NCBI GenBank assembly: GCA_900073065.1 | Contig: FJOG01000009.1 | Location: forward strand, 1,194,267-1,258,266 | Length of the DNA: 64,000 nt | Source of the DNA: Phialocephala subalpina | Taxonomy: Eukaryota > Ascomycota > Leotiomycetes > Helotiales > Mollisiaceae | Direction of reading: 5' to 3' | Part shown: in pieces, positions 11,924 to 23,371 of the stretch | Layout of the letters: every line of letters starts with the position of its first letter | How positions within the stretch are numbered: the first letter of the stretch is position 1 | Position numbers and translations under genes: made by a program | Notes under the pieces: model-generated | The model's database searches: none | Told to the model about the DNA's origin: nothing | The model's input: only the letters and a program-made list of their open reading frames with translations

Positions 11924-12270
11924 AGGGAAGAGGTTTTTGAAGTAAGCGTCGCAGATATCAGAATGGCGTCGCAAGAGCTTTTACGTCGGCCGTGGATTAT
12001 AGAATGCGTGTAGAGAATACTTTCAAATAATATGATAATGCAGACCTTGATACCATCAAAACCTCTAAGTCTACCCTTATGTCGTGTGACAGCCTAGAGC
12101 ATCGACCTCTAAATAACTCGCTTCAGCGGGAAGTACCTTAAAGATGGCTATCAACAACCTCTTAACACCAAAATAACAGCCCCCGCCTGATCACCACAAC
12201 GAATGCGCCAGACTCCATAAGACCATTTCGAATAGGAGCTACATATGCTGCAGCTGACACATCCTCCAAC
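11847..12270. other. Intergenic region PDR16-like / TRS31
   Basis: Apart from the duplicated stop-codon segment, this interval should hold the 3' UTR of the lipid-transfer gene and the promoter of TRS31. No other feature was recognised. Confidence 0.5.
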
Positions 12271-13035
12271 ATGGCATCCTCCCAGCCCGTAAAGCCACCA
12301 TTGGCAAGCCAGCCATCGCAAGCAGCACGAGGCTCACAACCAGGGCTACGATACCCCTCGAGCGGAAAGACAATATACCACAGGCCATTAAATCGAAGTC
12401 GGACGCAGGAGCTCAGTCAAGCTAGCTTTGCTTACCTGTTTGGGGAGATGGTCAGCTATGCGCAGAGGCGTGTCACTGGCATTCAGGATCTAGAGAAAAG
12501 GTATGTTGCGTTTCTTTCTCCTAACTCCAATTCCCTCCCATCTCTTCTCGCAGATTTAGAACTCAAGCTAATTCGAATGTCCTACAGGCTAAACGTCCAA
12601 GGCCACCCAATAGGCCTCAAACTCCTCGACCTCCTCCTCTACCGCGAACCCCCTCGAACCCAAACCCGCCCCCTCCACATAATCGCCCTCCTCCAATTCA
12701 TAACCACCATCCTTTGGCGCCACCTCTTCTCCCGCCCCGCCGACGCTCTCGAAAAGTCCTCAAACCCAGATACCCCGGAAGAATACATGATTTCAGACAA
12801 CGAGCCACTAGTAAATCAGTATATTTCGGTGCCGAAAGAGATGAATCAACTCAATTGTGCGGCGTTTGTGGCGGGTATTGTGGAGGGTGTTTGTGACGGG
12901 GCGGGGTTTCCAGCGAGGGTTACGGCGCATAGTGTGGGGAAGGGGGAGGAGGGGGAGTTGTGGCCGGGGAAGACGGTGTTTTTGGTGAAGTTTGAGCCGG
13001 AGGTTGTGGAGAGGGAGGTGTACTTGGGGAGGTGA
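12271..13035 (+). CDS. trs31: TRAPP complex subunit TRS31 (TRAPPC5)
   Basis: Two exons (12271-12500 and 12588-13035) encode about 225 residues. The product is a Bet3-family subunit of the TRAPP tethering/Rab-GEF complexes that act on ER-Golgi and Golgi membranes. Visible family features are LSQASFAYLFGEMVSYAQRR, GHPIGLKLLDLLLYRE, the NEPLVNQYISVPKEM block, and the conserved NCAAFVAGIVEGVCDGAGFP helix-strand segment followed by a C-terminal beta strand (TVFLVKFEPEVVERE). The 87-nt intron contains no stop and is a multiple of three, so retention would insert 29 residues between QDLEKR and LNVQG; splicing restores the family sequence. A disordered N-terminal extension of about 45 residues precedes the fold. 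Confidence 0.93.
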   Translation: MASSQPVKPPLASQPSQAARGSQPGLRYPSSGKTIYHRPLNRSRTQELSQASFAYLFGEMVSYAQRRVTGIQDLEKRYVAFLSPNSNSLPSLLADLELKLIRMSYRLNVQGHPIGLKLLDLLLYREPPRTQTRPLHIIALLQFITTILWRHLFSRPADALEKSSNPDTPEEYMISDNEPLVNQYISVPKEMNQLNCAAFVAGIVEGVCDGAGFPARVTAHSVGKGEEGELWPGKTVFLVKFEPEVVEREVYLGR

Positions 13036-13444
13036 GAGACATCGTATGTGTGAAGAAAGTAGGGAAGGGTCATTGGGCGGCGTTATGGGCATTGTTGGAG
13101 TTGGGAGCTGGAGATTTGGAATGGGAAACTGGTATAGAGCACATGGACAAATTTGCATGGCAGACAGCTCTGCTGAAATGCTGATCATTGATTGCATTGG
13201 ATGCGCCCTTGGTATTCGTACGCAGACCCTGACTGTGATCAAATCCTTTGTGTTCTGACCCATAATGATATCAAGTCCGCAAACTCCCTTCATCAGTCGT
13301 ATAGTCTCCATGCAACGCCATTCGAGTTGTCCCTCTACAAAGCTCCAAACACAGCTTTCCAGCCCAGAACTCCAACAGTAGTATCTCTCAACATCCTCCA
13401 CAATTGCCTCGCCGCGACCGACCTTGCTCCCAATTACAAACCCC
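13036..13444. other. Convergent intergenic region
   Basis: This interval lies between the 3' ends of TRS31 (+) and the minus-strand hypothetical gene. I see no convincing coding signal. Confidence 0.5.
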
Positions 13445-13954
13445 TCATCTAGGCAAACTCTTCCTCCCGATCGCCCACCCCGTCCCCTCCTTCTTCCCGG
13501 GCCCCTTATGCATCAACTCCCTCAACCCCAAATCCTTCCAAGCCGCCTCCTTCGTCTTCTGTGTCGCCCGCTGGATCCCAAACGCCGCATGCTGATCTGG
13601 CACTACATCGTCTTCATCTTCGGGATTGATAGGCTGGTTGTGAGGAGGCACGTAGATCTCGTCGTCGGGGAGTTTGTCTTTGCAGAAGTCTTCGAAGAGG
13701 TCGGCGTCTCGTGGGCGGTTGAAGTGGATGTAGGTGTAGGATGAGTCTTTGGACTGTGGGGGTGTGAGTTTGGAATTGGGGGAGGGAGGGTTGGGGAAGG
13801 ATTGGCAGGAGAGGGTACCATTTGAGTTTTGTGCTGATGTTGAAGCTGTGGTGGGAGGAGTTTGGATGGAAGTGGTTGATGTTGATGTTGATGTTTTGGT
13901 GGGGTCGACGCGACAAAATGGTGTTGGCGGGGAGTTGATGCGCTTCGCTCCTGC
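13445..13954 (-). CDS. Conserved-looking hypothetical protein (5' end unresolved)
   Basis: A minus-strand exon is open from 13954 to the TGA at 13447-13445, about 169 codons. The N-terminal part is Thr/Ser/Pro-rich and includes a simple TST repeat made by a GTTGAT-type trinucleotide run. The C-terminal 90 residues look like a folded, conserved module: SSYTYIHFNRPRDADLFEDF, KLPDDEIYVPPHNQP, then QHAAFGIQRATQKTKEAAW and a basic end (GPGKKEGTGWAIGRKSLP). No ATG lies in the exon, so an upstream exon is needed. Short candidates starting near 14067 do not join in phase with any acceptor I can find. I do not recognise the family. Confidence 0.55.
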   Translation of the reverse strand, partial: AGAKRINSPPTPFCRVDPTKTSTSTSTTSIQTPPTTASTSAQNSNGTLSCQSFPNPPSPNSKLTPPQSKDSSYTYIHFNRPRDADLFEDFCKDKLPDDEIYVPPHNQPINPEDEDDVVPDQHAAFGIQRATQKTKEAAWKDLGLRELMHKGPGKKEGTGWAIGRKSLPR

Positions 13955-14231
13955 TCACATTTTCGCAACGTTCCAATATTCCCGATTTCAATGTCCCAGT
14001 CTTAATTGGACGTTCTAAATGCAGAATTCTCAGGCAATGATTTATTTGGTATCGTGCTCATGCTCATCGCTATGGCTATGCACAACGGTCTAATCCTCGG
14101 TAGTCCTCGCTAAACAGAAAGGGGTATCATCAACAGTACTCCACAACTCCTCACTTATCCTCCATGTTAATGTCAACGCCTTTAGTAGAAACCTCACAAA
14201 CGAAGAGACCGAATGTAACTCCAACAATATC

Positions 14232-15831
14232 TCACGCCTCTTCCTCGCCTTCTGCCTCAGCCTCAGAATCAATATCTCCACCCTCAGCAGACTCATATGC
14301 ATCCGTCTCACTCTCCTCTTCTCCCTCATCATCCTCAGCAGCATCCGCCTCGATATATCCGTTCATCTCCTCTCCATCGTTTCCCAGCTTGAGTAACTTG
14401 TGGATGAAGGATGTAGAGAAATTGGCTCTGCAATTGGGACAGGATGCTTTTACATCGTTAGTTTCCAACCACTCCTCCAAGCATCGTCTACCGATGACTT
14501 GACCACAACAGAAAATAAGTCTAATAGCATCTTCGGAACGTCCTTCCTCGTTCTCAACTTCCAGAGGATCTCTGCAGATAGAGCAGTCTTTGGAATCCTG
14601 AGGAAGTTCATTAACGTTAACAGGCAGGAAGCCGATGTCCAAGCGATACCATTCTCGATGTTTGTCTGCGACTGCGGCTCGGTTGGAAAGAATGAGTCCG
14701 AGGAGTACCTGTGCACCCTGGCCTGTGCTTGCAATGTGAATAGTACCGTCGTGGATGTGTTCCGGAAGCGGCTTTGGGTGTTCGGCCATGATACCATAGT
14801 AGTTCTCCCAGTGCCCTGTGCCCAAGGGCTCGGTGTCAGTATTCCTATTTCGAGCCGTTCAAAGAGAAGAAGAAAATGTCCCAGGACCCTCAGGATGTTT
14901 GGAAATCTCGAAACAAGGGAGGAATATTGCTCCGAGATGGTGGGCTTACCTTTGAAGATCCTCATGGCGGTGGTGATGGAATCGGCATGCATTTCCCACT
15001 TGATCCCCTTCCAACAGTCCAGGACGGCGATGTAGCGTAGTAGATAGCCGACGTAGAGGTCAAGGACGAACTTGATCATGTCAGAGACGGCATTACCACA
15101 TTGCCAGACTGCTATTTCCTCGTGGGGGGAGAGGACTGCGAGGTGCTCAAGAGGGTTGTCTTGGCTCAAGAGGTGATTAATTGTGTTGACTCTAGTAGAA
15201 CTGCTGTAATGTGGACAAAGCTCCGTCTTTTCGAGGCGCTGAAGTTGTCAGTTAGAGCACAAATGGTGAGAATGAGAGAAAGGAAGTATACATTAGCATG
15301 CCACTTCTTAGCGAACGCGACGGTGCACTAAAGACAGGAAGTCAGTATTCATGTGCTCCTGAAAGAACATTGATAGTCGTTTCTTACAGGCTGTTTGCCA
15401 CGGAGCTCTGACATCGGTCGGCCAGTAGTCTTGAGATTGAATCCCTTGGTCTTTAAGAAGGCATTCATCTTCGACGTGTCCTGCGAAACCTTCTCGGCAG
15501 AATTGCTGGAAATGTATTCTTGGTGCATCATGTAGACTACCAAAGGCCCATTGTTCACTCTCATCATCTTTCCTTTGAATACGATTGAGATCTTTTCGGC
15601 GGACCATCCAGATATGTGGGCAAGTGCAATGATAGTCCATTTATCGTCAGGGTCCATGCGAGATGAGATGTCATCTATGTAGCCGCTGGGATAATTGGGT
15701 AGGGAACACATAGTGCTAAACTTGCCGAGTGACAGGATTTGTGAAAGAACAGCCTCGGCGAAGGGTTGGTTCTGTGAAAGAATAGGTATTAGCTGAGGAT
15801 CGAGTCCCGGTATCGAACCGAAGGTGTTCAT
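14232..15831 (-). CDS. Degenerate RING-finger protein, unknown role
   Basis: Four exons (15831-15388, 15327-15292, 15238-14950, 14815-14232) give about 450 residues with phases kept. Exon 2 is only 36 nt. The first 300 residues form no family I recognise; they are mostly helical (AVSDMIKFVLDLYVGYLLRY, then IAVLDCWKGIKWEMHADS). A RING-like module follows: CSIC, a 20-residue spacer, FCCGQVIGRRCLEEWL, and CPNC. In place of the usual C-x-H pair it has C-G-Q, and the next ligand position is Gly. Zinc binding may therefore be incomplete, a pattern seen in several fungal RING variants. The C-terminal 50 residues are strongly acidic. A ubiquitin-ligase role is possible but not shown. Confidence 0.8.
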
Positions 15832-16326
15832 ATGAATAGGATGAAAGACGAAGACGGAGTAACAGTACTGAGTTGAACAGTGTTTGCAATTTCCCAGCCT
15901 TATTGGGACTTTCGCATAGGCTTGAAAAGGCTGTACTACTACATCTCGTAAAGTATGCCACCTTGTCAAGCTCCGGTACCGGGACTGTGGAAGAATGAAA
16001 ATATTGACTGGTACTGTACAAAGAGTATATAGGCGATGAGTCAAGAGGCAAACTGTGCCATCTTATTCAGAAAAGAGCCGATGGGATGTAGTATGCACAA
16101 AGAAAGGAGAGCCATACCGATGATGCGAGAGCGTCCAGGATAAATAGATTTGCTGCCTCCTTGCACTTGTGTTGTATTGGATGGAGGGGCTTGAATAGGT
16201 TGTAAGTTAGTGTAGGGTCTATGGCGAAGAACGAGTGACGAGGTGGTCTTATATTCGAAGGTGCTGTGGTGAATTAGCTTTCGGTCCTCGTTCGGACGCG
16301 TGAATTCTGTTGATGATTCACGAGGG

Positions 16327-16468
16327 GTAAGGCGTTCGAGGCCTCAATCAAGAAGTCATGTTCTTCAAAAAGATATCGCGATGACCACAAGGAGGGGCAA
16401 GTCCTTCGAGGGCTCATGAGGGAGTCGTGTTTTTCAAAAAGGGGTAGCGATGATGAAGAAGGTGGGAA
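16327..16468. repeat. Degenerate ~70-bp tandem repeat
   Basis: Two adjacent diverged copies each carry the order: GGG(T/C)AAG..CTTCGAGG, a CTCA..AG(T)C(A/G)TGTT segment, TTCAAAAAG, GCGATGA, and AAGGAGGGG or AAGGTGGG. Nearby, CAACGTGTCAAACACGTACATTC-like and ATCTGAACGCA-like phrases also occur twice (about 16550/16776 and 16595/16713), so the whole 16.3-16.8 kb segment seems built from decayed duplications. Confidence 0.55.
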
Positions 16469-19400
16469 GTGGCCGAAGTGACGAACGTTCTTGAGAGGCG
16501 AGACCTTGAGAAGGAGACTGACACCTAGATACAGAGTTAGAACCAGCACTTCAACGTGTCAAACACGTACATTCTCGTAGCCAACGCTTGCGAGATCTGA
16601 ACGCATATTCTCAGGCTTGATAAATGAGTGGGGGGAGGAGTGGAGAGAAAGGTGGTTGGGGGCTTAGGAGATGGTAACTTACGCGGAGATCTCTGCGATC
16701 AAACCCTCCTATATCTGAACGCACGTTATGATTAGGAGATTGTCAGAGTATGGAACGAAACGTATGCATACCAATTGAACGTGTCAAACACATATTTTTG
16801 TTGAAATCAAAAATGATGATTCACTGCCGTGTTGTTTTCGACTGTCAATTTCCTGGAAAGGCTATTGTTGACAGCGGATTGTGGCTTGACAATAGTTTCT
16901 CGACGGCGATATCACTAACAGGGAAAACTGAGAGAGACTGAAAGACCAAGCGAGCTTCGGTTACTCGGGCTCTTGTATTTCAAGATAGATGTCCGTAACG
17001 TTGTTTGTTCTTGAAGACGGGATAAGTATTCTTAATTTCCGAGCGTTCGCTAGATCTACTTCCTCCTTTATTTGAGCGTTCAGCGGTGGCTTTTACTGTG
17101 AAGAGTATTAAGACCAGATTGAACAAAATATTTAAAGCTAGCCCAATCTTGGAAACCGAAACAAATGCCCGGCTTGTCTAAGATCTTGAAAGGTGATGGG
17201 AAAGACTAGAGATCCTGTCCTTGAACAACTCAAGTGACGTTGGCCGGCCATGCGAACTCTCTGCACCAAGCGGTGTCTGGAAGCCGAATCTAGTCACAGA
17301 GCCAGCACAGATGTGCCAGACCTCTATAGACAATCCAGACGTGTGAAGCTGGGAAGGCGAACCACCGGCTTCTGTGGACAGATATGTCTAGCACATGTAG
17401 AGAAAGGAGAGCTGATTTGATCTGTTCAAAACGAAGGAAGAGAGTGCAACTTTGTTTTTGAGATTTTTGCTAATATGAAACATTCTATCTTTGTCTGGGT
17501 ATCGGCCTTTCCATTTTCAACGAGATCTGGTGTAGTTCATTGAGAAATAAGGAAGGCTACTTCGTCTCCCCTTACGAAGCTCTCAAGCAGAGACCACATG
17601 ATTTGTGTCTGGACATTGGCTTGCAGTCACACAGGCCAAAATTTAGGAGCTCTTTGATATAGGATGTCCATTGAGCTTTAGCATGCATTGCACTTGCCCG
17701 GAAAAAGTCTGTGAAGGACTTGAGAAGTTTGCTGGATCATGCATGACCTCGACTGTTTGCGCTGCACTTGCTGAAGTTGATAATACTTTTCTCAACTGAA
17801 TGGACCAAAGTAGGCGGGACATTTGGAAGTGATGAAACAAAACCAATCAAGAATACACCTTTGATACATTACATCTCTTAACAATGCAGCAGTACTGCAA
17901 ACACATCAGATGGAGTGACGCAATTCAAGCATTTCATCCAAAGTACCTGAACTTCAATGTACACTGGTATACATCTACTCCTTTTTGCCTCGATTCCGAG
18001 CCATCCTTCAGAGGCAATTTTGCCACCTTCAGGATCGCGAAGCTCAAAAAAGATTGACGAGCATTACTATACGATGAAATATGGTTCGACAATGACATCA
18101 AGCCAACCCTTCCATAATTTGGAGGTTTCTGGTTGCTGGCACCAAGATCAGCACCAAGACCCTGAAGCCAGGCTGTCGATGCGCTATTTCGTAAACCCGC
18201 ATACGCTGATCCCCCGACACTGTAAGCAATGCTTCTCTTTCGTCTGGAGACGGATTTCAACGGCAAAGATGAATTGCCACTAAATTGGATCTTCTCCGGA
18301 CCGGAGCATAGCCCCTGGTGGCTCTTGCCATCTCGGAATAATTTTTTGGTGGCTAAGGTAAAAGAAGGTTCATGGTCTACTTTTTTGACGAGGCTTTGAG
18401 GGAATAATTTTCAAAGGGCATAGAAAGGAAAGAGGTGTTTCAGTAACTGAAAAGGAGATCATGACGCTGTGGCTGGGGAGGGAAAAGCCGCTCCAATTGT
18501 GAGATGGATATCTCATGCCGGCTTATGCTTCTAGAAAAAATCTTCAAAGGCTGGAAGGCAAAAGGAGTGTCGTTTGTTCTGGACTTGGAAGGTGTGCCAA
18601 AAGCGATGGCGAAAAGCCGTGATGGAGGGTGGAAGATCTCGAGGAGATCTGCATCGGTGTTACCTGTCGGATACAGAAACGGCGTCCTAGATAGATTTCA
18701 AGCTCGGCTTCCGTATTCGGGTAAAATCTGCGAAAGCGTGACCCGTAAATTTATGGTTTGGAGATGTGTTTGATGCTCGTATGGGGAAATATGGGGAAGT
18801 ATGGGGCTCTAAATGAGTTTCGTACTAAATTTGTGCAAGGTTTCGATATGAATTTTGGGTCAGATGAAGGAGGACGGCAGGAACTTTAAATTTGAAGAAG
18901 GTCGTTTCATTAAAATTCAGAGCTCGAAGGTCAAACACTTTCCCGAAGGTCCTTAATTAAAAGCTGGAGATCTCATTGCCGTTTCGGAGATTGATCAATA
19001 TTGTTCCATCTGCGGATAACCTGCTGTAATTGCGAGTACGGGTCCAAGTTGTTCGGGGAGTATGGGCTGGGCGAGATGGTGGGGTGGACGGCCGAGCCTT
19101 GGGAAATAAGATAGAATACCTTTCGTACTCGGGGGATAACCGGTAAGTAAGGGTTCACGGCTACTGGCTTCACGAGAGCGATGTACTCTAGTATGCCTTT
19201 AGTGAGTAATGTGAATCGGCAAGGTGCTGCTTGCATGACGTTCCCTCCCCCAGGAAAAGCAGGGTTCGAGACAAGGGAAAGAGAGACATGGCATGGGTGA
19301 AGTTTCCAAAACGCCTTACAATTTGGTGGGTTGATTGAAGCTTGCGATTGGTGAGTTCGAGGCTGAAGAGCGAATTGGTGTGCTTCCCGAATTGGAGCTT

Positions 19401-20681
19401 TTGATATCGTCGGTACCTTTCTCCAGTCCGTCGAGTCGTTTCGCCTCCAGAGAAAGAGAGTCAGCAGGCCTCGCTAGCACTTCTCCAATCTCCATCCTCC
19501 ACACATCCATCATCCCTATCATCATCATCATGCTTTGGCTTCTCTTCCGAGCTTTGTAATTCTGTGGTAAGTTTGCCGGGTGACTTTCGGTCGCCGGGAA
19601 GGGGGATAGTCCGTACCAGGATGAGAGAAGAGTGCTGCAGAGGCAAGGCACAGAGCGATGGCTTGAGGAACGTGGTTTGACTTGCAAGACACGATCGGAG
19701 ATTGGGACGCCTATCTTTTTTGCTTTCATACGATCATACGGGACAGCGAGTAGTATCTCGAGGGCGTTTGATATGTGGACTGGTGGACTGGTGGACTATA
19801 GCTCGGCCTCGGTCCGCGAGGCTCATGGCCATACGGAGGTACAAACTTTTCAAGTCCAGTATATCCCTACTTTTTTTTCATAGGTTTAAGATCAGGTCTG
19901 TCAGAATTTAAGGTTCTTCTGGTCTTCTCCTAGCGTTCCATTGCAGGCTTTCAAGTCGCAGAGTCGCAATGATCATTTCATCCGGTCTCGGGGTAAAGAT
20001 GGCAAAGATGGTAAGATAGCAAGATGCCTTTCCCCGGATCCGCGATCGAAAGCGCTCGCTGCTGTCCTTCCGCTCTTGATTAAATGCAGGAGAAGGAAGG
20101 CGGTTCCCGGACACAGACTCACGTCACTTTAGAGGCAGCGGCAGTCAGTTTGCAGTCGGGCCGGGCGGATAAACCTGAAGCATCCTCGAAGCATTTCAGG
20201 AAACTGTTTGATCGGCTCGAAGCACGGCACAAGGAAAGAAGATCCGCACTCGATGACAGACGACGGGGGGTGGGAGGGTGAGACGGTGCAAGTGGCTTGC
20301 GAGAAAGCTGGGGAAGTCAAGGGTTGGATCCAGGGTACGGTGGTTAGCATCAGGGCTCACCCCAGGGTTGCCCTCTCTGGCTCCCGTGATTCGTGGTATT
20401 TTCTTGACCTGCGGCAAGGGTAGGGGGCTAGTAGGGGACTAGTAGGGAACGGGCAGAGGACGAGCAGGGGCAAGGGAAGCAGCACACGCGGGCTTGCATC
20501 TGGCGGCGCACCTACAGTACAGTACAGCAACGTCTTTTTGCATTGCGTTGCAGACACACCTCCAGCATCCAGCCGTATCCAGCCTGCTCTCACTCTCACT
20601 CTCGTCAATTGGCCGGGCACCGAGTGGATGGAGAGCTCCTTCGTTTGATCGGTTACGATGTCACTGCACACGGCCGCGGTT

Positions 20682-20718
20682 CGTGTGTGTGTGCGTGTGC
20701 GTGTGTGTGTGTGTGTTT
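20682..20718. repeat. GT microsatellite
   Basis: A near-perfect GT dinucleotide run with a few GC interruptions. It creates spurious Cys/Val or Thr/His repeats in the overlapping open frames. Confidence 0.9.
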
Positions 20719-23371
20719 GGTTTGTTCGCACGCTGAGTGAACCGAGGATCCAAAGCAAAGGCAAAGCAAGCCTAAGCCTGCCGCCCACGCGATCCCTACC
20801 AGTACTGAACCAAGCCACCGAAGCATCCGCCATCAAGCCCACTTCGCTAGTCGTCGCGAGCATATCACCTGAGCAGCAAAATCCCTCCAAATCCCTCCAC
20901 AAAACGGAGTCGACGGACGACAGTACAGTAATACTTTGTCAGCCAGAGCCGAAGATGGTTTGCCGCAGACTCGTCCTGCTTGTCCTGCTGCACAATCCAT
21001 CCACGGTCCACTTATGGCTGCATGAAATTCTGGAATTGCCTCGGCGAATGAGAGCCTCGCTGACCAGGTCCTGCGCGGTTCGTTCGTTATCACAATCGTC
21101 ATAAAAGTAAGGTACGGTCCTTGACTTGGTGTGATACGCCGCACGAGGCATGGCGAAGTCACCATCAAGCTAATCGACTTGTTATCGACCCCCCTGGTTC
21201 TCCCCGATATCTCAGAATGACGCTATGGTCACACGCTGACCTTAAATCCCGCGAGCCCAGAATGTGTGGACATGGGGAGCCGTCGAAGTTTTCGGTGAAG
21301 ACGGACATTGCCGCAGAAGCAGCGATGGAACTTCAATATAAAGGAAGAACACCCGACACCCTAGAGCCTGCGAAAGGAGGGAGGGGGGAGCACTCATCTC
21401 GTTTCTTTCCCTTTCATGTACGTGGTATATACGCAGCAGTCAGGTACAGTGAAGTACTCTTCTTCCATGGTTTTCTTACTCGTCTCGGCCGTGTCAGACG
21501 TTCATTCCTCTCAACAGACTCGGCTCCTCGGAACCTCGTGAGGTCGTGCATGAGATGTGGATACAAAACCAGCAAGCCAGAACTCCAGCGTTTGAAAGAT
21601 CTCTTGGTGCGGCCTTTCTCCGTTGATGCGTGGCCAATTGTGCGGAATGAGAACACTCGCCCTGAACTCCCCAGATGATGCTCCTGTGAACTTCCCCAGA
21701 AGATCTGGTGGGTTCGCAGAATCTACTCCGTGAATCCCTAATCCATGAGGACAATGCTGTGTAACCGCCCAAAAAAATACTGAACAACTTTTGAGTGACT
21801 GCTGCCGAGAGTTTATTCCAGGAAACAACATGCCGGCGTAGATGGATCCTGATGCTACATCGGATTAACTGCATTGTAGTATTAATATCGATTTAGCAGC
21901 GGCAGTCTCTCCACGAAGTAAAACGCTCGGCCACTCAGGAACGCTCCCTGAATTGCCTCTTTGTTCGGGATGTCGTCTCATCTTGTTTGGTCGACCAGGC
22001 CGTTTCGTTAACGTTCATGGTCTCCTGGTCCGTCAGTGTGCTGCCTTGTCCCACCGATGGTCCTGAGCGGATCGATTCTTCGAGAGCGCCGCACAGGTTT
22101 GATGCAGTTCACTAACTAGAGTACTGCGGTTGTGTTCATCCTCCGCACCCTTCGTGCCTAGATACTACTAGCTTTGGACCAGCAGCAAAACAGTAATAGC
22201 CAGACCGGATCTTCATGAGTCCTACCAACGAACAGCAGCGCCAGCAACGTAGAGGCCGCAATAGTTGCTCGTTCTTCGAAGCCGAGAGGTCTAGCATGCT
22301 CTATTTGCAATCTCCTACCTTGACTTAACCTCAGCCATCGCAAGATCGATCCACAGCTATATGTGCGCTATTCCGGATCAGACAACGCTTGCTGCCCCAG
22401 TCTCTTCCCAGTCTTCCCAGTCCCTCCATTCCCTACTCGAAATCGTCTCAGAGTGAGTGGACCTCCAATAAGCATCCTTGCCGGGCTCGAAGTGCATATC
22501 CATGGTCTTCCTCTCGCCGTTCCGAACACTTGAGCGAACGTTGGTCATCCAGAAATCCAGCCCCAACCTAGGTGTAGAGAAACTCTGCTCTCTCTTCTGC
22601 CTGCTGCTGCTGCGCGCGTTGTCTGGTGTTGCTCCATAAATTGTGCGTATTTTGTGGAGTGTGCAGTGACCTTGGATTCATCCGTCCTGTGCCAGAGCGA
22701 CTTGCCGTCTCTCCAGTTTCGGACGGCTACTGTAGCTGCCAGAACTACGAGAGCGTTTAGTACAGGTCAGACGCACTCGTGGTTCTTCACACAGCCACTT
22801 GAATCTCTGGGACCAGCCGGACGCTCTTTCTGTACCACCGGTACTGTACCTTCGACTGCCCAGAAACACAAATAGAAACAGAAACAGAAACAACAATCAA
22901 CATCCTCCACCTCCACCTCCACGATCTCGACGCCGCAACGGTCGAACGAAAGGACGAGGCCCTGACACTCTCGACCACCACGCAACGCACATTGGCTGGC
23001 CTCGCATACCTTATTTTTCACGCATTTCGGGCTGCATACTGAAGAGCTGGCATCGGCTTCGATTCGGCTAAAGCGTGCAACGGCGACTGTGTGGTTGCAT
23101 CCACGGAAGCGATAAGTGGAAGAGAAAGAGGCCAGTGGATTCCTTCATGCACCTCGTCGCTGCAAGTGCGCGACGTCCCCAGTAACGGACCCGCCAGCTG
23201 TTGGCCCATTGGAAAGCCGTATGTCAGAACCTCCATTCTTCTTCCCATTGCCACGATCGCTCTGCTTCCACGCCAGGAACGAATGAAGTGTTGAGTCTGC
23301 CATAGCATGCCAAATCGAGTTTCTGGAAGCTGTTCGCACAATCTTCCCAGCGCCTTCTTCCTCCCTCGAAT

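Larger units (their letters stand above)
15832..23371. other. 7.5-kb gene desert upstream of C2H2 regulator
   Basis: No multi-exon gene with recognisable homology could be built on either strand. The interval holds degenerate repeats near 16.3-16.8 kb, an AT-rich part (17-19 kb) with coding-like but stop-riddled stretches (see findings), a GT microsatellite near 20.7 kb, and from about 22.6 kb leader-like sequence with AAACAG and CCACCT runs. The last 1-2 kb probably includes the promoter and long 5' leader of the regulator starting at 23372. Open frames of up to 185 codons exist but are low complexity and overlap one another. Confidence 0.5.

Noticed and set aside
15795..15830. GGTTCGATACCGGGACTC resembling a tRNA 3' half (minus strand)
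   Set aside because: It lies inside the coding exon of the RING-like gene and the stem does not pair fully.
20357..20902. 181-codon minus-strand open frame
   Set aside because: It runs through the GT microsatellite, which gives a Thr/His/Arg repeat. The rest has no family resemblance.
21121..21678. 185-codon plus-strand open frame in the first desert
   Set aside because: No recognisable domain, overlaps two antisense frames of similar length, and has irregular composition. It is likely chance.
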